Positions 26,173 to 33,993 of a DNA stretch of 43,244 nt are shown here, one piece after another. Where the stretch lies: NCBI GenBank assembly GCA_947589835.1, contig CANQCT010000007.1, forward strand, positions 1-43,244, read 5' to 3'. The stretch's first letter is position 1. Each line of letters starts with the position of its first letter. The notes under the pieces are model-generated. The model was not told the DNA's origin, searched no databases, and was given only the letters and a program-made list of their open reading frames with translations. The stretch is from an uncultured Clostridia bacterium. Its GTDB lineage: Bacteria > Bacillota > Clostridia > TANB77 > CAG-508. The translations under genes and the position numbers were made by a program.

Positions 26173-27168
26173 TTAAATGTCCTCAATTTCTACTCCTGTA
26201 TAAAAATGATAAATAATTTCTTCATAATTTTTTCCTTGCTTTGCTAAACTATCTGCACCAGTTTGACTCATTCCAACCCCATGGCCATATCCTATAACTT
26301 CAAAAGTAATATTTTTGCTTTCTATTGTTACTTTGAAATTTGCTGATTTTAAGCCAAATAATGTTCTAACTTCTACACCAGATAGTTCTACATTTCCTAT
26401 AGTAATTGTTTTTACTCTGCCTCCTTCTGTATATTCTTTAATTTTTATGCAATCTTTTTTATTAAAATCAATTTTAAAATTGCTATGTTCCTTTTTTATA
26501 GTTTCTTCAAATTTTTCTTTAGTTACTGTAACTTTAGATGCATATTGCGAGTATGCATCTTCTCCTGAGGTTTGCACTGATTGTAAATATGGATATCCGC
26601 TTCCACCCCATACATTTATAGGAGTTTCTGTGGTTCCACCACTATTAGAATGAAAAAATGCATTGATTGGCTTTTTTTCATAAGTAATTATTTTTCCTTG
26701 AGTTTCATTTACGCAATTTACAATTTTATTCCAATATTCATCTCTTTTTTCTTCTTTCCATTTAGCAAGCCTATCATTTTTTGAAATCCAGGCTTGGCAA
26801 CAGCTTGAATCATCGCAAATATTTGCCCCTTCATGTTTAGAAGAATTTTGAACAATTTTATATAAAGTGTAAGTTCTTGCTACTACTGCCTGTGCTTTTA
26901 AGGCTTCCTTTTCATAACTTGCTGGCATTTCTGCGCTTACTACTCCATATATATATTCTTCAAATGGTATTTCTTCTATTTTATTAGTTTTTTTATGTAA
27001 TAGTTTTACATTTTTATATTGCTTGTAATCATAAGTTGCCTCTGTTGTAATTACATTTAGCTCTATATTGCTATTTGCCTCTTTACTGCTAAATGGAGAT
27101 GTGAAAAAAATGGGAATGAAAAAGCAAATGCATAAAAATATAAATAAGTATATAATATATTTTTTCAA
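26173..27168 (-). CDS. spoIID: Stage II sporulation protein D (SpoIID/LytB lytic transglycosylase)
   Basis: 331 aa. An N-terminal membrane anchor (about 4-22) is followed by the SpoIID domain: EEYIYGVVSAEMPASYEKEALKAQA with catalytic Glu near 86, ARTYTL, HSNSGGTTE, and the C-terminal GYGHGVGMSQTGA. Two cysteine regions (CDDSSCCQAW) may bind metal or form disulphides. It degrades septal peptidoglycan with SpoIIM and SpoIIP during engulfment. The start is TTG after AGGGGG. It lies 72 bases after sigF, an unusual direct neighbourhood of spoIIA and spoIID. Confidence 0.93.
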   Translation of the reverse strand: MKKYIIYLFIFLCICFFIPIFFTSPFSSKEANSNIELNVITTEATYDYKQYKNVKLLHKKTNKIEEIPFEEYIYGVVSAEMPASYEKEALKAQAVVARTYTLYKIVQNSSKHEGANICDDSSCCQAWISKNDRLAKWKEEKRDEYWNKIVNCVNETQGKIITYEKKPINAFFHSNSGGTTETPINVWGGSGYPYLQSVQTSGEDAYSQYASKVTVTKEKFEETIKKEHSNFKIDFNKKDCIKIKEYTEGGRVKTITIGNVELSGVEVRTLFGLKSANFKVTIESKNITFEVIGYGHGVGMSQTGADSLAKQGKNYEEIIYHFYTGVEIEDI

Positions 27169-27240
27169 ATTTTCCCCCTTCGCTTGTTTTTCTCATTTTG
27201 TTTTTAACTTGCTAGCTTTATTTATATGTTATTTTATTTT

Positions 27241-27972
27241 TTAGCCTGCTAGTTTCATTTTCATTAGTTGCAGAGTTTTTCTTTCTATTCTAGATACCTG
27301 TACTTGTGTAATTCCAAGTATTTTGGCAATTTCTGTTTGAGTTTTTCCTCTATAATATCTAAGTAATATTACCTCTCTTTCTTGAGCTTTTAAATTCTTA
27401 ATTATTTGCTCTATGCAAAGTCTATTTGTAATTTCAGAAGCTTCATCTTTTTGCCCTCCTATTTTATCTAGCAAAGTCATTCCATCTCCGCTTTCTTCAT
27501 ATAGTTGCTCATCAATAGAATCTACTGGCTGAACCGCTTCTAAAACTAAGCTTAGCTCTTCTTTAGATATTTTCAAAATCTTTGCCATTTCTTCTAGTTT
27601 TATTTCTCTTCCATTTTTTCTATAATATTCAGTTTTAATCGTCATTACCTTTGTTGCCATTTCTTTTAAACTTCTACTAATTTTTATTGGACCATTATCT
27701 CTTATATATCTTTTTATTTCTCCTAAAATATATGGAACTGCATAGGTAGATAATTTTACTTCAAAACTACTATCGAACCTTTTAATACATTTAATAAAGC
27801 CCATTACTCCTACTTGATACAAATCTTCTATGTCATGGCCTCTACCTTGAAAACGTTTTACAATGTTCCAAATAAGACCTTTGTTGTTTTCTATTAGGTC
27901 TTCCATTGCTTTTTCATTTCCTTGCTGGGCTTTTATAATGTCTTCTGCTTTGTTTTCAAATTCTTCCTGCAA
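27241..27972 (-). CDS. sigF: RNA polymerase sigma-F factor
   Basis: 243 aa, sigma-70 family lacking region 1. Region 2 reads NIVKRFQGRGHDIEDLYQVGVMG and FEVKLSTYAVPYILGEIKRYI. Region 4 ends with LLRYYRGKTQTEIAKILGITQVQVSRIERKTL. It is called SigF rather than SigG because it is the third gene after spoIIAA and spoIIAB. The start is TTG nine bases after GGAGG. Its ribosome binding region looks like the second copy of a 78-bp duplication of the spoIIAB end. It directs the first forespore-specific transcription and is held by SpoIIAB. Confidence 0.93.
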   Translation of the reverse strand: MQEEFENKAEDIIKAQQGNEKAMEDLIENNKGLIWNIVKRFQGRGHDIEDLYQVGVMGFIKCIKRFDSSFEVKLSTYAVPYILGEIKRYIRDNGPIKISRSLKEMATKVMTIKTEYYRKNGREIKLEEMAKILKISKEELSLVLEAVQPVDSIDEQLYEESGDGMTLLDKIGGQKDEASEITNRLCIEQIIKNLKAQEREVILLRYYRGKTQTEIAKILGITQVQVSRIERKTLQLMKMKLAG

Positions 27973-28115
27973 TTTTAAATGCCTCCTATTCTAATAAATT
28001 AGTTTATTAGAGCATTTTTTTCTTCATTTTTAAATTCATTTTTGACATTTTAAGTGCTTTCTATTTAATGAATGAGTCAATTTATTAAGGCATTTTTTTC
28101 TTCATTTTCTTCAGC
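27972..28115. repeat. Degenerate 78-bp tandem duplication at the spoIIAB-sigF junction
   Basis: The end of spoIIAB (minus strand AAAATGAAGAAAAAAATGC) recurs 78 bases downstream (28003-28037 versus 28081-28115). The similarity continues through ATTA-A-ATAG-A-GCA-TTAAAAT, so the copy includes a decayed ribosome binding site matching the functional one of sigF. Confidence 0.75.
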
Positions 28116-28553
28116 ATTTTCTTGCTTTTTTATTTTCTTTTTCATAATTACTTTTGTTCCAATATCTACAACAGAATAAATTTCAACTTCATCCATAAAG
28201 CTTTCCATTATAGTAAAGCCCATTCCTGATCTTTCTAAATTTCCTTTTGTTGTATAAAGTGGCTTTCTGGCAAGCTCAATATCTTCTATGCCTTTGCCAC
28301 TGTCAGATATTTCAATTTCAATTTCGTTTTTAAGTAATGTAGCCTTTATTTTAATTAAGCCTTCTGTATTTTCGTATCCATGAATAATACAGTTTGTTAC
28401 TGCTTCTGATACAGCAGTTTTTATGTCTGCAAGTTCTTCAATAGTTGGATCTAATTGTGCAGCAAATGCTGCTACTGTAATACGAGCAAATGCCTCATTA
28501 TTGGATTTACTTAAAAAACTTAGTTCCATTTCATTATCATATATGCTTTTCAT
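28077..28553 (-). CDS. spoIIAB: Anti-sigma F factor / serine kinase SpoIIAB
   Basis: 158 aa, GHKL kinase. Motifs: [15 protein letters not shown] (N box), [10 protein letters not shown] (G1), and [17 protein letters not shown] (G2). It binds SigF in the predivisional cell and phosphorylates SpoIIAA. The C-terminus carries a Lys/Glu-rich tail beyond the usual length, encoded by the duplicated segment. GGAGG lies before the ATG. It is 91 bases after spoIIAA. Confidence 0.94.
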   Translation of the reverse strand: MKSIYDNEMELSFLSKSNNEAFARITVAAFAAQLDPTIEELADIKTAVSEAVTNCIIHGYENTEGLIKIKATLLKNEIEIEISDSGKGIEDIELARKPLYTTKGNLERSGMGFTIMESFMDEVEIYSVVDIGTKVIMKKKIKKQENAEENEEKNALIN

Positions 28554-28644
28554 TTTCTTCCTCCTAACAATTTTTATAAATTATTATGCATTTTCGATTT
28601 CTGATTTTTTTGTAAATTATTTTTAGCTATATTTTAATTATGCA

Positions 28645-28968
28645 TTAACATACGTTTTCTTCGTTTTGTATTGGAATAATCTTTAGTATTCCGCTCATTT
28701 CTAATACCTTTGAAATAGTTTTGTTTATGTTTATTATTTCTGCTGTTCCACCTAAAAGTTTTATTAGTTTGTACCTTCCTATTAAAAGCCCTATTCCTGC
28801 ACTATCCATGAAAGAAACATTACTAAAATCAAATACAATTTTTCTAGGCATAAATCTTGTAATTTCATTATCCATTAACCTCCTTATCTTTTCTGCTTTG
28901 TGATGATCAATTTCTTCTGTAATTTGTAAGTATAGTACATTATCGTTTTCATCAAATTTACTATCCAT
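28645..28968 (-). CDS. spoIIAA: Anti-anti-sigma factor SpoIIAA
   Basis: 107 aa STAS-domain protein. The phospho-acceptor serine is in VSFMDSAGIGLLIGRY near residue 57. When dephosphorylated by SpoIIE it binds SpoIIAB and frees SigF in the forespore. First gene of the spoIIA operon; AAGGAGGAAT precedes the ATG, and Spo0A boxes lie about 80-105 bases upstream. Confidence 0.95.
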   Translation of the reverse strand: MDSKFDENDNVLYLQITEEIDHHKAEKIRRLMDNEITRFMPRKIVFDFSNVSFMDSAGIGLLIGRYKLIKLLGGTAEIININKTISKVLEMSGILKIIPIQNEENVC

Positions 28969-29045
28969 GCTAATTCCTCCTTATTGTTTGCTTGTCCAAT
29001 TATACATTTTTTTCCAGTTAATATCTAGAGTAAAACTTAGGAAGT

Positions 29046-29075
29046 TTTGTCGAATTATGACAAGTTTTCGACAAA
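29046..29075. promoter_or_regulatory. Inverted pair of Spo0A boxes upstream of the spoIIA operon
   Basis: Two perfect TTTGTCGAA boxes, one on the plus strand (29046-29054) and one on the minus strand (29067-29075), with a partial CTTGTCATA between. The Spo0A binding consensus is TTTGTCRAA. They suit Spo0A-P activation of spoIIA, as in Bacillus and Clostridium. They also abut the plus-strand promoter of the foreign gene. Confidence 0.8.
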
Positions 29076-29077
29076 GT

Positions 29078-29106
29078 TTTACTTATTATATAAAATATGG
29101 TATAAT
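29078..29106 (+). promoter_or_regulatory. Promoter of the foreign plus-strand gene
   Basis: -10 TATAAT at 29101-29106 with a weak -35 TTTACT at 29078-29083, spacing 17. It lies immediately beside a Spo0A box, so the gene could be regulated by Spo0A. Confidence 0.55.
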
Positions 29107-29112
29107 ATATTT

Positions 29113-29176
29113 TATAAACCCTAGTTCATTTTGGGCTAGGTCACCGAAAGGTGATTAATTTTAAAGGAGGTTTTTC
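29113..29176 (+). promoter_or_regulatory. Structured 5' leader with two adjacent hairpins
   Basis: CCTAG...CTAGG (29119-29140) is directly followed by TCACC-GAAA-GGTGA (29141-29154), a 5-bp stem with a GNRA tetraloop, then the ribosome binding site AAAGGAGG. The adjacent hairpins could stack coaxially. No known riboswitch class is recognised. Confidence 0.5.
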
Positions 29177-29179
29177 ACA

Positions 29180-29473
29180 ATGAAAAACCAGGTGTTAACC
29201 TTCCCGAATGCAAGTTCCATTGAGCATGAGCTCAAGGAAAATGAACGCTTGCAGAGAGTTGATGAGCAGTGCAGAGTAATCAATGCCATCATCTGCGACT
29301 TCATTGAAGAAGCTCTGAAGGAAAGGAAATTTGAGATTCAGGTCGATGTTTCCATTTCCCGGCATCTTGGTGGCTTTGCTATCGAGCCTGAGGTAAGTCA
29401 AAAGCTTAAATCTGCTCTGTGGGACATTTATAAGATGGATAACGACACCTACCGTCTTACTGTGAAGGAGTAA
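29180..29473 (+). CDS. Small protein of unknown function, compositionally foreign
   Basis: 97 aa, predominantly helical and charged, no signal or membrane segment; not recognised. Codon use is far more GC-rich than all neighbours (CTC, CGC, GCC, CGG, GGC are used) and it is the only clear plus-strand protein gene among minus-strand genes. It has a complete unit: promoter, structured leader, AAAGGAGG, and terminator. It contains an in-frame CGG at 29360-29362 (SIS-R-HLGG) without any sign of a frameshift. This points to acquisition from a donor with normal CGG decoding. It separates the spoIIA operon from valS. Confidence 0.8.
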   Translation: MKNQVLTFPNASSIEHELKENERLQRVDEQCRVINAIICDFIEEALKERKFEIQVDVSISRHLGGFAIEPEVSQKLKSALWDIYKMDNDTYRLTVKE

Positions 29474-29482
29474 GCATCAAAA

Positions 29483-29505
29483 CACCCCGCCAATTTGGTG
29501 GGGTG
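29483..29505. terminator. GC-rich bidirectional terminator
   Basis: CACCCC (29483-29488) pairs with GGGGTG (29500-29505), extended by CCAA/TTGG. It follows the plus-strand gene by about ten bases. On the minus strand TTTT follows the stem, so it may also end the valS transcript. Confidence 0.85.
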
Positions 29506-29524
29506 CTTCCTTTTGTTATATTAA

Positions 29525-32212
29525 TTATAAACTTTTTAATCTTTCTTCTACATTTTCAAGCATATCTTTATATTTAGCAAGTTTTTCTTTTTCCTCATTT
29601 ATTTTTGCCTCTGGTGCTTTATTTACAAAACCTGGGTTAGAAAGCATTTTTTCTGCTCTTTCAACTTCTGAAATTAGCTTTTCTTTTTCTCCTTGTAGTC
29701 TTTTCTTTTCTTCTTCTAAGTCCACTAATTCTTCAAATGGCAAATAAACTTCTATTCCATTTTGTATTACAGACATTGCATTTTGTGGTATTCCTACTTT
29801 ATTTTCTTGAACAACAATTTCTTCTGCAAAACCTAGTTTTTGTAAAATTGGTTTAACTTCTTCTATTTGTTTTTTCATTTCTTCCATATTTTTTACAACA
29901 ACAATTAGTTTTGATTTTTTTGAAGGATGTACATTTAGCTTTGCTCTAATATTTCTTATTCCAACAATAATTTGTTTAATGTCTTCCATAAATTGTTCTT
30001 CTTTATCAAATACAAATTCTTTTCGAATAGTTGGCCATTTTGATATCATTATTTCTTCTGTTCCAAAACAAATTAGATTTGAATAAATTTTTGCTGTAAC
30101 AAATGGCATAAATGGATGTAGTAGTTTTAGAGAAGAGCCAAATACATGGTTTAAAATATCACTTACAGCCACTTTGGTTTGCTCATCTTCACTGTATATT
30201 CTTTGCTTTACAATTTCAATATACCAATCGCAAAATTCGTTCCAAATAAAATTATATATTTTATCTAAAGCAATTCCTAAATCGTAATTTTCCATATTTT
30301 GTGTTACTTCTGATACTAATTTATCAAATTTATTTAAAATCCATTTATCTTCTATTCTTAGTAAATCTGGATTATATGTATGATTTTTTTCAAATACTTC
30401 ATAGCAAAATTCTCTTACCTTTTTTTCATCTGCTAATGAATTTATAATAAATTTTGCGGCATTCCAAATTTTATTTGCAAAATTAGATGCAGATTCTAGC
30501 TTTTCTGGCATATAGCGAATATCGTTTCCTGGTGAAATTCCAAGTACTAATGAAAATCTTAGTGCATCTGTGCCGTATTTATCTATTACTTCTAATGGAT
30601 CAATTCCATTGCCTAGGCTCTTAGACATTTTTCTTCCTTGGCTATCGCGTACAATACCATGTATAAATACGTTTTTAAAAGGTACTTCTCCTGTGTGCTC
30701 TAAGCTTGAGAATATCATTCTTGCAACCCAGAAGAATATAATATCATAACCAGTAACTAGTGTGCTTGTTGGGAAGAAATATTTAAAATCTTCTGTTTGA
30801 TTTGGCCAGCCAAGTGTTGAAAATGGCCATAATGCTGAGCTAAACCAAGTATCTAAAGTATCTTCATCTTGATGTAAATGTGTGCATCCACATTTAGGGC
30901 ATTTTTCTGGCATACTTTCTGCTACTATCACTTCGTTACATTCTTCACAATAATATGCTGGAATTCTATGGCCCCACCAAAGCTGTCTTGAAATGCACCA
31001 ATCTTGAATATTTTCCATCCAATTATAGTAAATTTTATCAAATCTTTCTGGTATGAATTTTACTTTTCCTTGTTTTACTGCTTCTATTGCAGGTTTTGCT
31101 AATGGCTCCATTTTTACAAACCATTGCTCTGATATTTTTGGTTCTATTGTATGGTGGCATCTATAGCATTTTCCTACATTATGAGTGTAGTCTTCTATTT
31201 TAACTAGGTAGCCTTCTTGTTGCAATTTTTGAACTATTTTTTCTCTTGCTTCATATATATCCATTCCTTCATATTCTGGATATAAATTTCCCATTTTAAA
31301 GTTTTCATCAAATACTTCTATAATTTCTAGTCCGTGTTTTAAAGCTGCTTGATAGTCGTTTACATCATGTGCAGGGGTTAATTTTACGGCACCTGTACCA
31401 AATTCTTTTTCAACAAACTCATCTGCAATAATAGGAATTTCTTTATTCATAATTGGAAGAATAACAGTTTTGCCAACTAAGTTTTTGTATCTTTCGTCTT
31501 CTGGATGTACTGCAACGCCTGTATCTCCAAGCATTGTTTCTGGTCTTGTAGTAGCTACAACTAAGAATTTTCCTGGCTCGCCTTTTACAGGATATTTAAT
31601 ATACCATAAATGTGTTGGCTCTTCTTCGTATTCTACTTCTGCATCTGAAATAGAAGTATTACAGTAAGGGCACCAGTTAATCATTCTTTTTCCACGATAA
31701 ATAAGCCCTTTATTATATAACTTAACAAAAACATATTTTACTGCATTAGATAGCCCCTCGTCCATTGTAAATCTTTCGCGAGACCAGTCGCAAGAGCAAC
31801 CTAATTTTTTTAGTTGTTTTAAAATGGTTCCGCCATATTCATCTTTCCACTGCCAAGCTCTTTTTAAGAATTCTTCTCTTCCTAGCTCTTCTTTGCTAGT
31901 TCCTTCTTCTTTAAGTTTTTCTACTATTTTAGCCTCTGTTGCAATAGATGCATGGTCTGTTCCAGGAATCCATAAGGTGTTAAATCCCCTCATTCTTTTA
32001 TAACGAATTAATATATCTTGCAAAGTGTTATCTAATGCATGTCCCATGTGAAGCTTTCCTGTAATGTTTGGTGGTGGAATTACTATTGTATATGGCTCTT
32101 TGGTTTTATCTTCAGATGGTTTAAAATATTCATTTTTTTCCCAATTTTTATAAATTTCCTCTTCAAAACTTTTTGGATCGTATTTTCCTTCTAGACTGTG
32201 TTCTTTACACAT
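29525..32212 (-). CDS. valS: Valine--tRNA ligase
   Basis: 895 aa, class I synthetase charging tRNA-Val. The HIGH motif is seen in PPPNITGKLHMGHALDN (near 48-64) and KMSKS in GRKMSKSLGNG (near 530). Zinc-binding-like Cys pairs occur (CYRCHHT; CEECNEV...CPKCGC). The editing domain and the C-terminal coiled coil (LEEEKKRLQGEKEKL...) are present. The length is normal. GGAGG precedes the ATG and a T-box leader lies directly upstream. Confidence 0.97.
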   Translation of the reverse strand: MCKEHSLEGKYDPKSFEEEIYKNWEKNEYFKPSEDKTKEPYTIVIPPPNITGKLHMGHALDNTLQDILIRYKRMRGFNTLWIPGTDHASIATEAKIVEKLKEEGTSKEELGREEFLKRAWQWKDEYGGTILKQLKKLGCSCDWSRERFTMDEGLSNAVKYVFVKLYNKGLIYRGKRMINWCPYCNTSISDAEVEYEEEPTHLWYIKYPVKGEPGKFLVVATTRPETMLGDTGVAVHPEDERYKNLVGKTVILPIMNKEIPIIADEFVEKEFGTGAVKLTPAHDVNDYQAALKHGLEIIEVFDENFKMGNLYPEYEGMDIYEAREKIVQKLQQEGYLVKIEDYTHNVGKCYRCHHTIEPKISEQWFVKMEPLAKPAIEAVKQGKVKFIPERFDKIYYNWMENIQDWCISRQLWWGHRIPAYYCEECNEVIVAESMPEKCPKCGCTHLHQDEDTLDTWFSSALWPFSTLGWPNQTEDFKYFFPTSTLVTGYDIIFFWVARMIFSSLEHTGEVPFKNVFIHGIVRDSQGRKMSKSLGNGIDPLEVIDKYGTDALRFSLVLGISPGNDIRYMPEKLESASNFANKIWNAAKFIINSLADEKKVREFCYEVFEKNHTYNPDLLRIEDKWILNKFDKLVSEVTQNMENYDLGIALDKIYNFIWNEFCDWYIEIVKQRIYSEDEQTKVAVSDILNHVFGSSLKLLHPFMPFVTAKIYSNLICFGTEEIMISKWPTIRKEFVFDKEEQFMEDIKQIIVGIRNIRAKLNVHPSKKSKLIVVVKNMEEMKKQIEEVKPILQKLGFAEEIVVQENKVGIPQNAMSVIQNGIEVYLPFEELVDLEEEKKRLQGEKEKLISEVERAEKMLSNPGFVNKAPEAKINEEKEKLAKYKDMLENVEERLKSL

Positions 32213-32280
32213 TTTATTTCCTCCTTAATTTGTTATTTTTAATATTTATAAATAAATTAAAAATATGTTTTAATAAAAGC

Positions 32281-32530
32281 ATCAAAAAACCTCGCCTTAC
32301 TGTTAAGGGCGAGGTATATTCGCGGTACCACCTTAATTATTAATTTTATAATTAATATCTTTATTACTTTTAACGCAAGTTACACGAATATATTTACTAA
32401 TTTTTCAATATATTAACTCCAAAGCTACCTTCAGTTTTCTATTCTAGCAGAAGCTTTCAGCCAATGACTTCTGTTCTCTTTTCTAGTTAGTTTAAACTTA
32501 CTCCTCTTTTTCTTAGTTTTTAAATTTATG
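32281..32530 (-). promoter_or_regulatory. T-box riboswitch of valS
   Basis: On the minus strand the conserved T-box AAGGTGGTACCGCG (about 32320-32333) is followed by the terminator CCTCGCCC...GGGCGAGG-type stem with a T6 run (about 32284-32315). A Stem I region with GTCATTGGCTG and GAAGGTAGCTTTGG lies upstream; GTA within it could be the valine specifier. Uncharged tRNA-Val would favour antitermination and valS expression. Confidence 0.9.
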
Positions 32531-32591
32531 TTATTTATTTTAGCACTTTAATATAAAAATAGCAATATGTTTTTTAAAGTTTATTTTTAAC

Positions 32592-32783
32592 CTAAAAATT
32601 AAAAAATACTATTAAAAAACCTGCTATTGTGAATATGAAGCCAAATATTTTGAAGCCTAAAGTGGCCTCATTTTGGTCTCCAAAGCCAAATAACTTTTTA
32701 GTAATAACTCTTGCATCAAAAATGCAACTAACTCCTAATAATGCAATTATAAATCCAATAAGTACTAATATTATTTGTAGCAT
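32592..32783 (-). CDS. Small two-helix membrane protein
   Basis: 63 aa, unrecognised. Two hydrophobic segments (about 3-24 and 43-61) are separated by a short charged loop (DARVITKKLFGFGDQNEATLG), the layout of small inner-membrane proteins. GAGGAAACAAA precedes the ATG. It is monocistronic, between the T-box region and a repeat cluster. Confidence 0.7.
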   Translation of the reverse strand: MLQIILVLIGFIIALLGVSCIFDARVITKKLFGFGDQNEATLGFKIFGFIFTIAGFLIVFFNF

Positions 32784-32860
32784 TTTGTTTCCTCTTTCTT
32801 TAACGCTTTAGTTTTATTTTTATTAGTTATATTAGTGTTTTAGCTAAGTTTCTTTACAAT

Positions 32861-32966
32861 GACTTGTCCCTTTTACCCCCAAAAAGGGAATTAGGGACTG
32901 TCCCTAAAAAATATGACCTGTCCCTAAGTGCTTGAAAACGAGCATTGGGACCTGTCCCTAAAAAAC
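32861..32966. repeat. Cluster of GGGACNTGTCCC repeats
   Basis: Four related units (GACTTGTCCC, GGGACTGTCCCTAAAAAA, GACCTGTCCCTAA, GGGACCTGTCCCTAAAAAA) lie within about 105 bases. The last overlaps the end of the aldose-epimerase gene, whose TAG stop lies in TTTTTTAGGGAC. The units are self-complementary and could pair with each other in RNA. Confidence 0.8.
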
Positions 32967-33824
32967 AACTGTGTACTTGCACTCGAATGAATCGTTTGGT
33001 TTTAATGAAATAATATCTTGCTTTTGTGTGAATACACCAGATGCTTTAATGTTATCTGCTGTAGAATACCATGGCTCTATACAAATAAATGGTGCATTAG
33101 GTTTTGACCATATTGCTAAATATGGAAATCCAGTAAAATCCATTGTAAGTATTGTTTTATTTGTAGCATAATTTTTTAAACTTATTTTATTTGACTTTAT
33201 TCCTTTCATTATTAATGCATCGTCATCAAATGTATGTGAATCTATTGTAATGTATTTTTTATTAACCATTCTATCTCTTGCATATTCTGTTCCAATTAAT
33301 CCATCTACTAAATATAAAAAGTGAATTTTTTCTTCCTCTTCTTCAAATTCTAAATAGTAGTGGCCTTTTTTAAGTTCTTCTAAATCTATTTTAAATGCAG
33401 GGTGACCACCTATGCCAAATGGCAAGTTAATTAAACCAGTATTTACAACTTTATAAATTGTTGTTAATTTATTTTCTTCTGTTCTATATGTATTATATAA
33501 TTCAAAATCATAAGGATACCTTGTTAATGTATATTTATTGCTTCTTAATACATAAGAGTGAAAATTGTTAAGTTTAGTAATTGGCTCAAAATCTAAGTCT
33601 CTAGCAAAGCCGTGTTGCATTATTTCATAAGTTCTTCCGCCAATTAGTGTTTTATTCTTTTTTAATTTCCCTACAATAGGAAATAATACAGGAGAATGTC
33701 TTTTCCAATATACTTTTCCGTTTTCATCTGTGCATTTTTCTCCTTGGTGTATTTTTTCCTCACCATTTATCTTAAAGCTAATTAGTTCTCCGCCCTTTTC
33801 TGAGGTTACCATTTGAGTATACAT
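32958..33824 (-). CDS. Aldose 1-epimerase family protein (LacX/GalM-like)
   Basis: 288 aa. Sugar mutarotase fold: HSPVLFPIVGKLK near the N-terminus, QHGFARD (likely catalytic His region), GGHPAF in the middle, and CIEPWYSTAD toward the C-terminus. It probably interconverts anomers of a hexose; the exact substrate cannot be read. The last codons and stop are formed by a dispersed GGGAC-type repeat, so the C-terminus may have been altered. GGAG lies before the ATG. It is 170 bases downstream of recG. Confidence 0.85.
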   Translation of the reverse strand: MYTQMVTSEKGGELISFKINGEEKIHQGEKCTDENGKVYWKRHSPVLFPIVGKLKKNKTLIGGRTYEIMQHGFARDLDFEPITKLNNFHSYVLRSNKYTLTRYPYDFELYNTYRTEENKLTTIYKVVNTGLINLPFGIGGHPAFKIDLEELKKGHYYLEFEEEEEKIHFLYLVDGLIGTEYARDRMVNKKYITIDSHTFDDDALIMKGIKSNKISLKNYATNKTILTMDFTGFPYLAIWSKPNAPFICIEPWYSTADNIKASGVFTQKQDIISLKPNDSFECKYTVVF

Positions 33825-33993
33825 AAGTCAAGATCTCCTTTCTATTAACTACACTATTATTATAGCATTTTAATTTAAATATTACTACATGTTGACGCTA
33901 ATATTTTCTATTTTTTAAATTATTTAATAATTCATTATACAGAAATTGAAAAAAATTACTTTGCATAATTTATAAAAGCTTGCAAAAATGATA

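Noticed and set aside
27241..27972. SigG or SigB instead of SigF
   Set aside because: The gene is third in a spoIIAA-spoIIAB operon preceded by Spo0A boxes, which defines sigF.
29195..29401. 68-residue ORF opposite the foreign gene
   Set aside because: It is the antisense shadow of the plus-strand gene, which has a promoter, leader, strong ribosome binding site and terminator.
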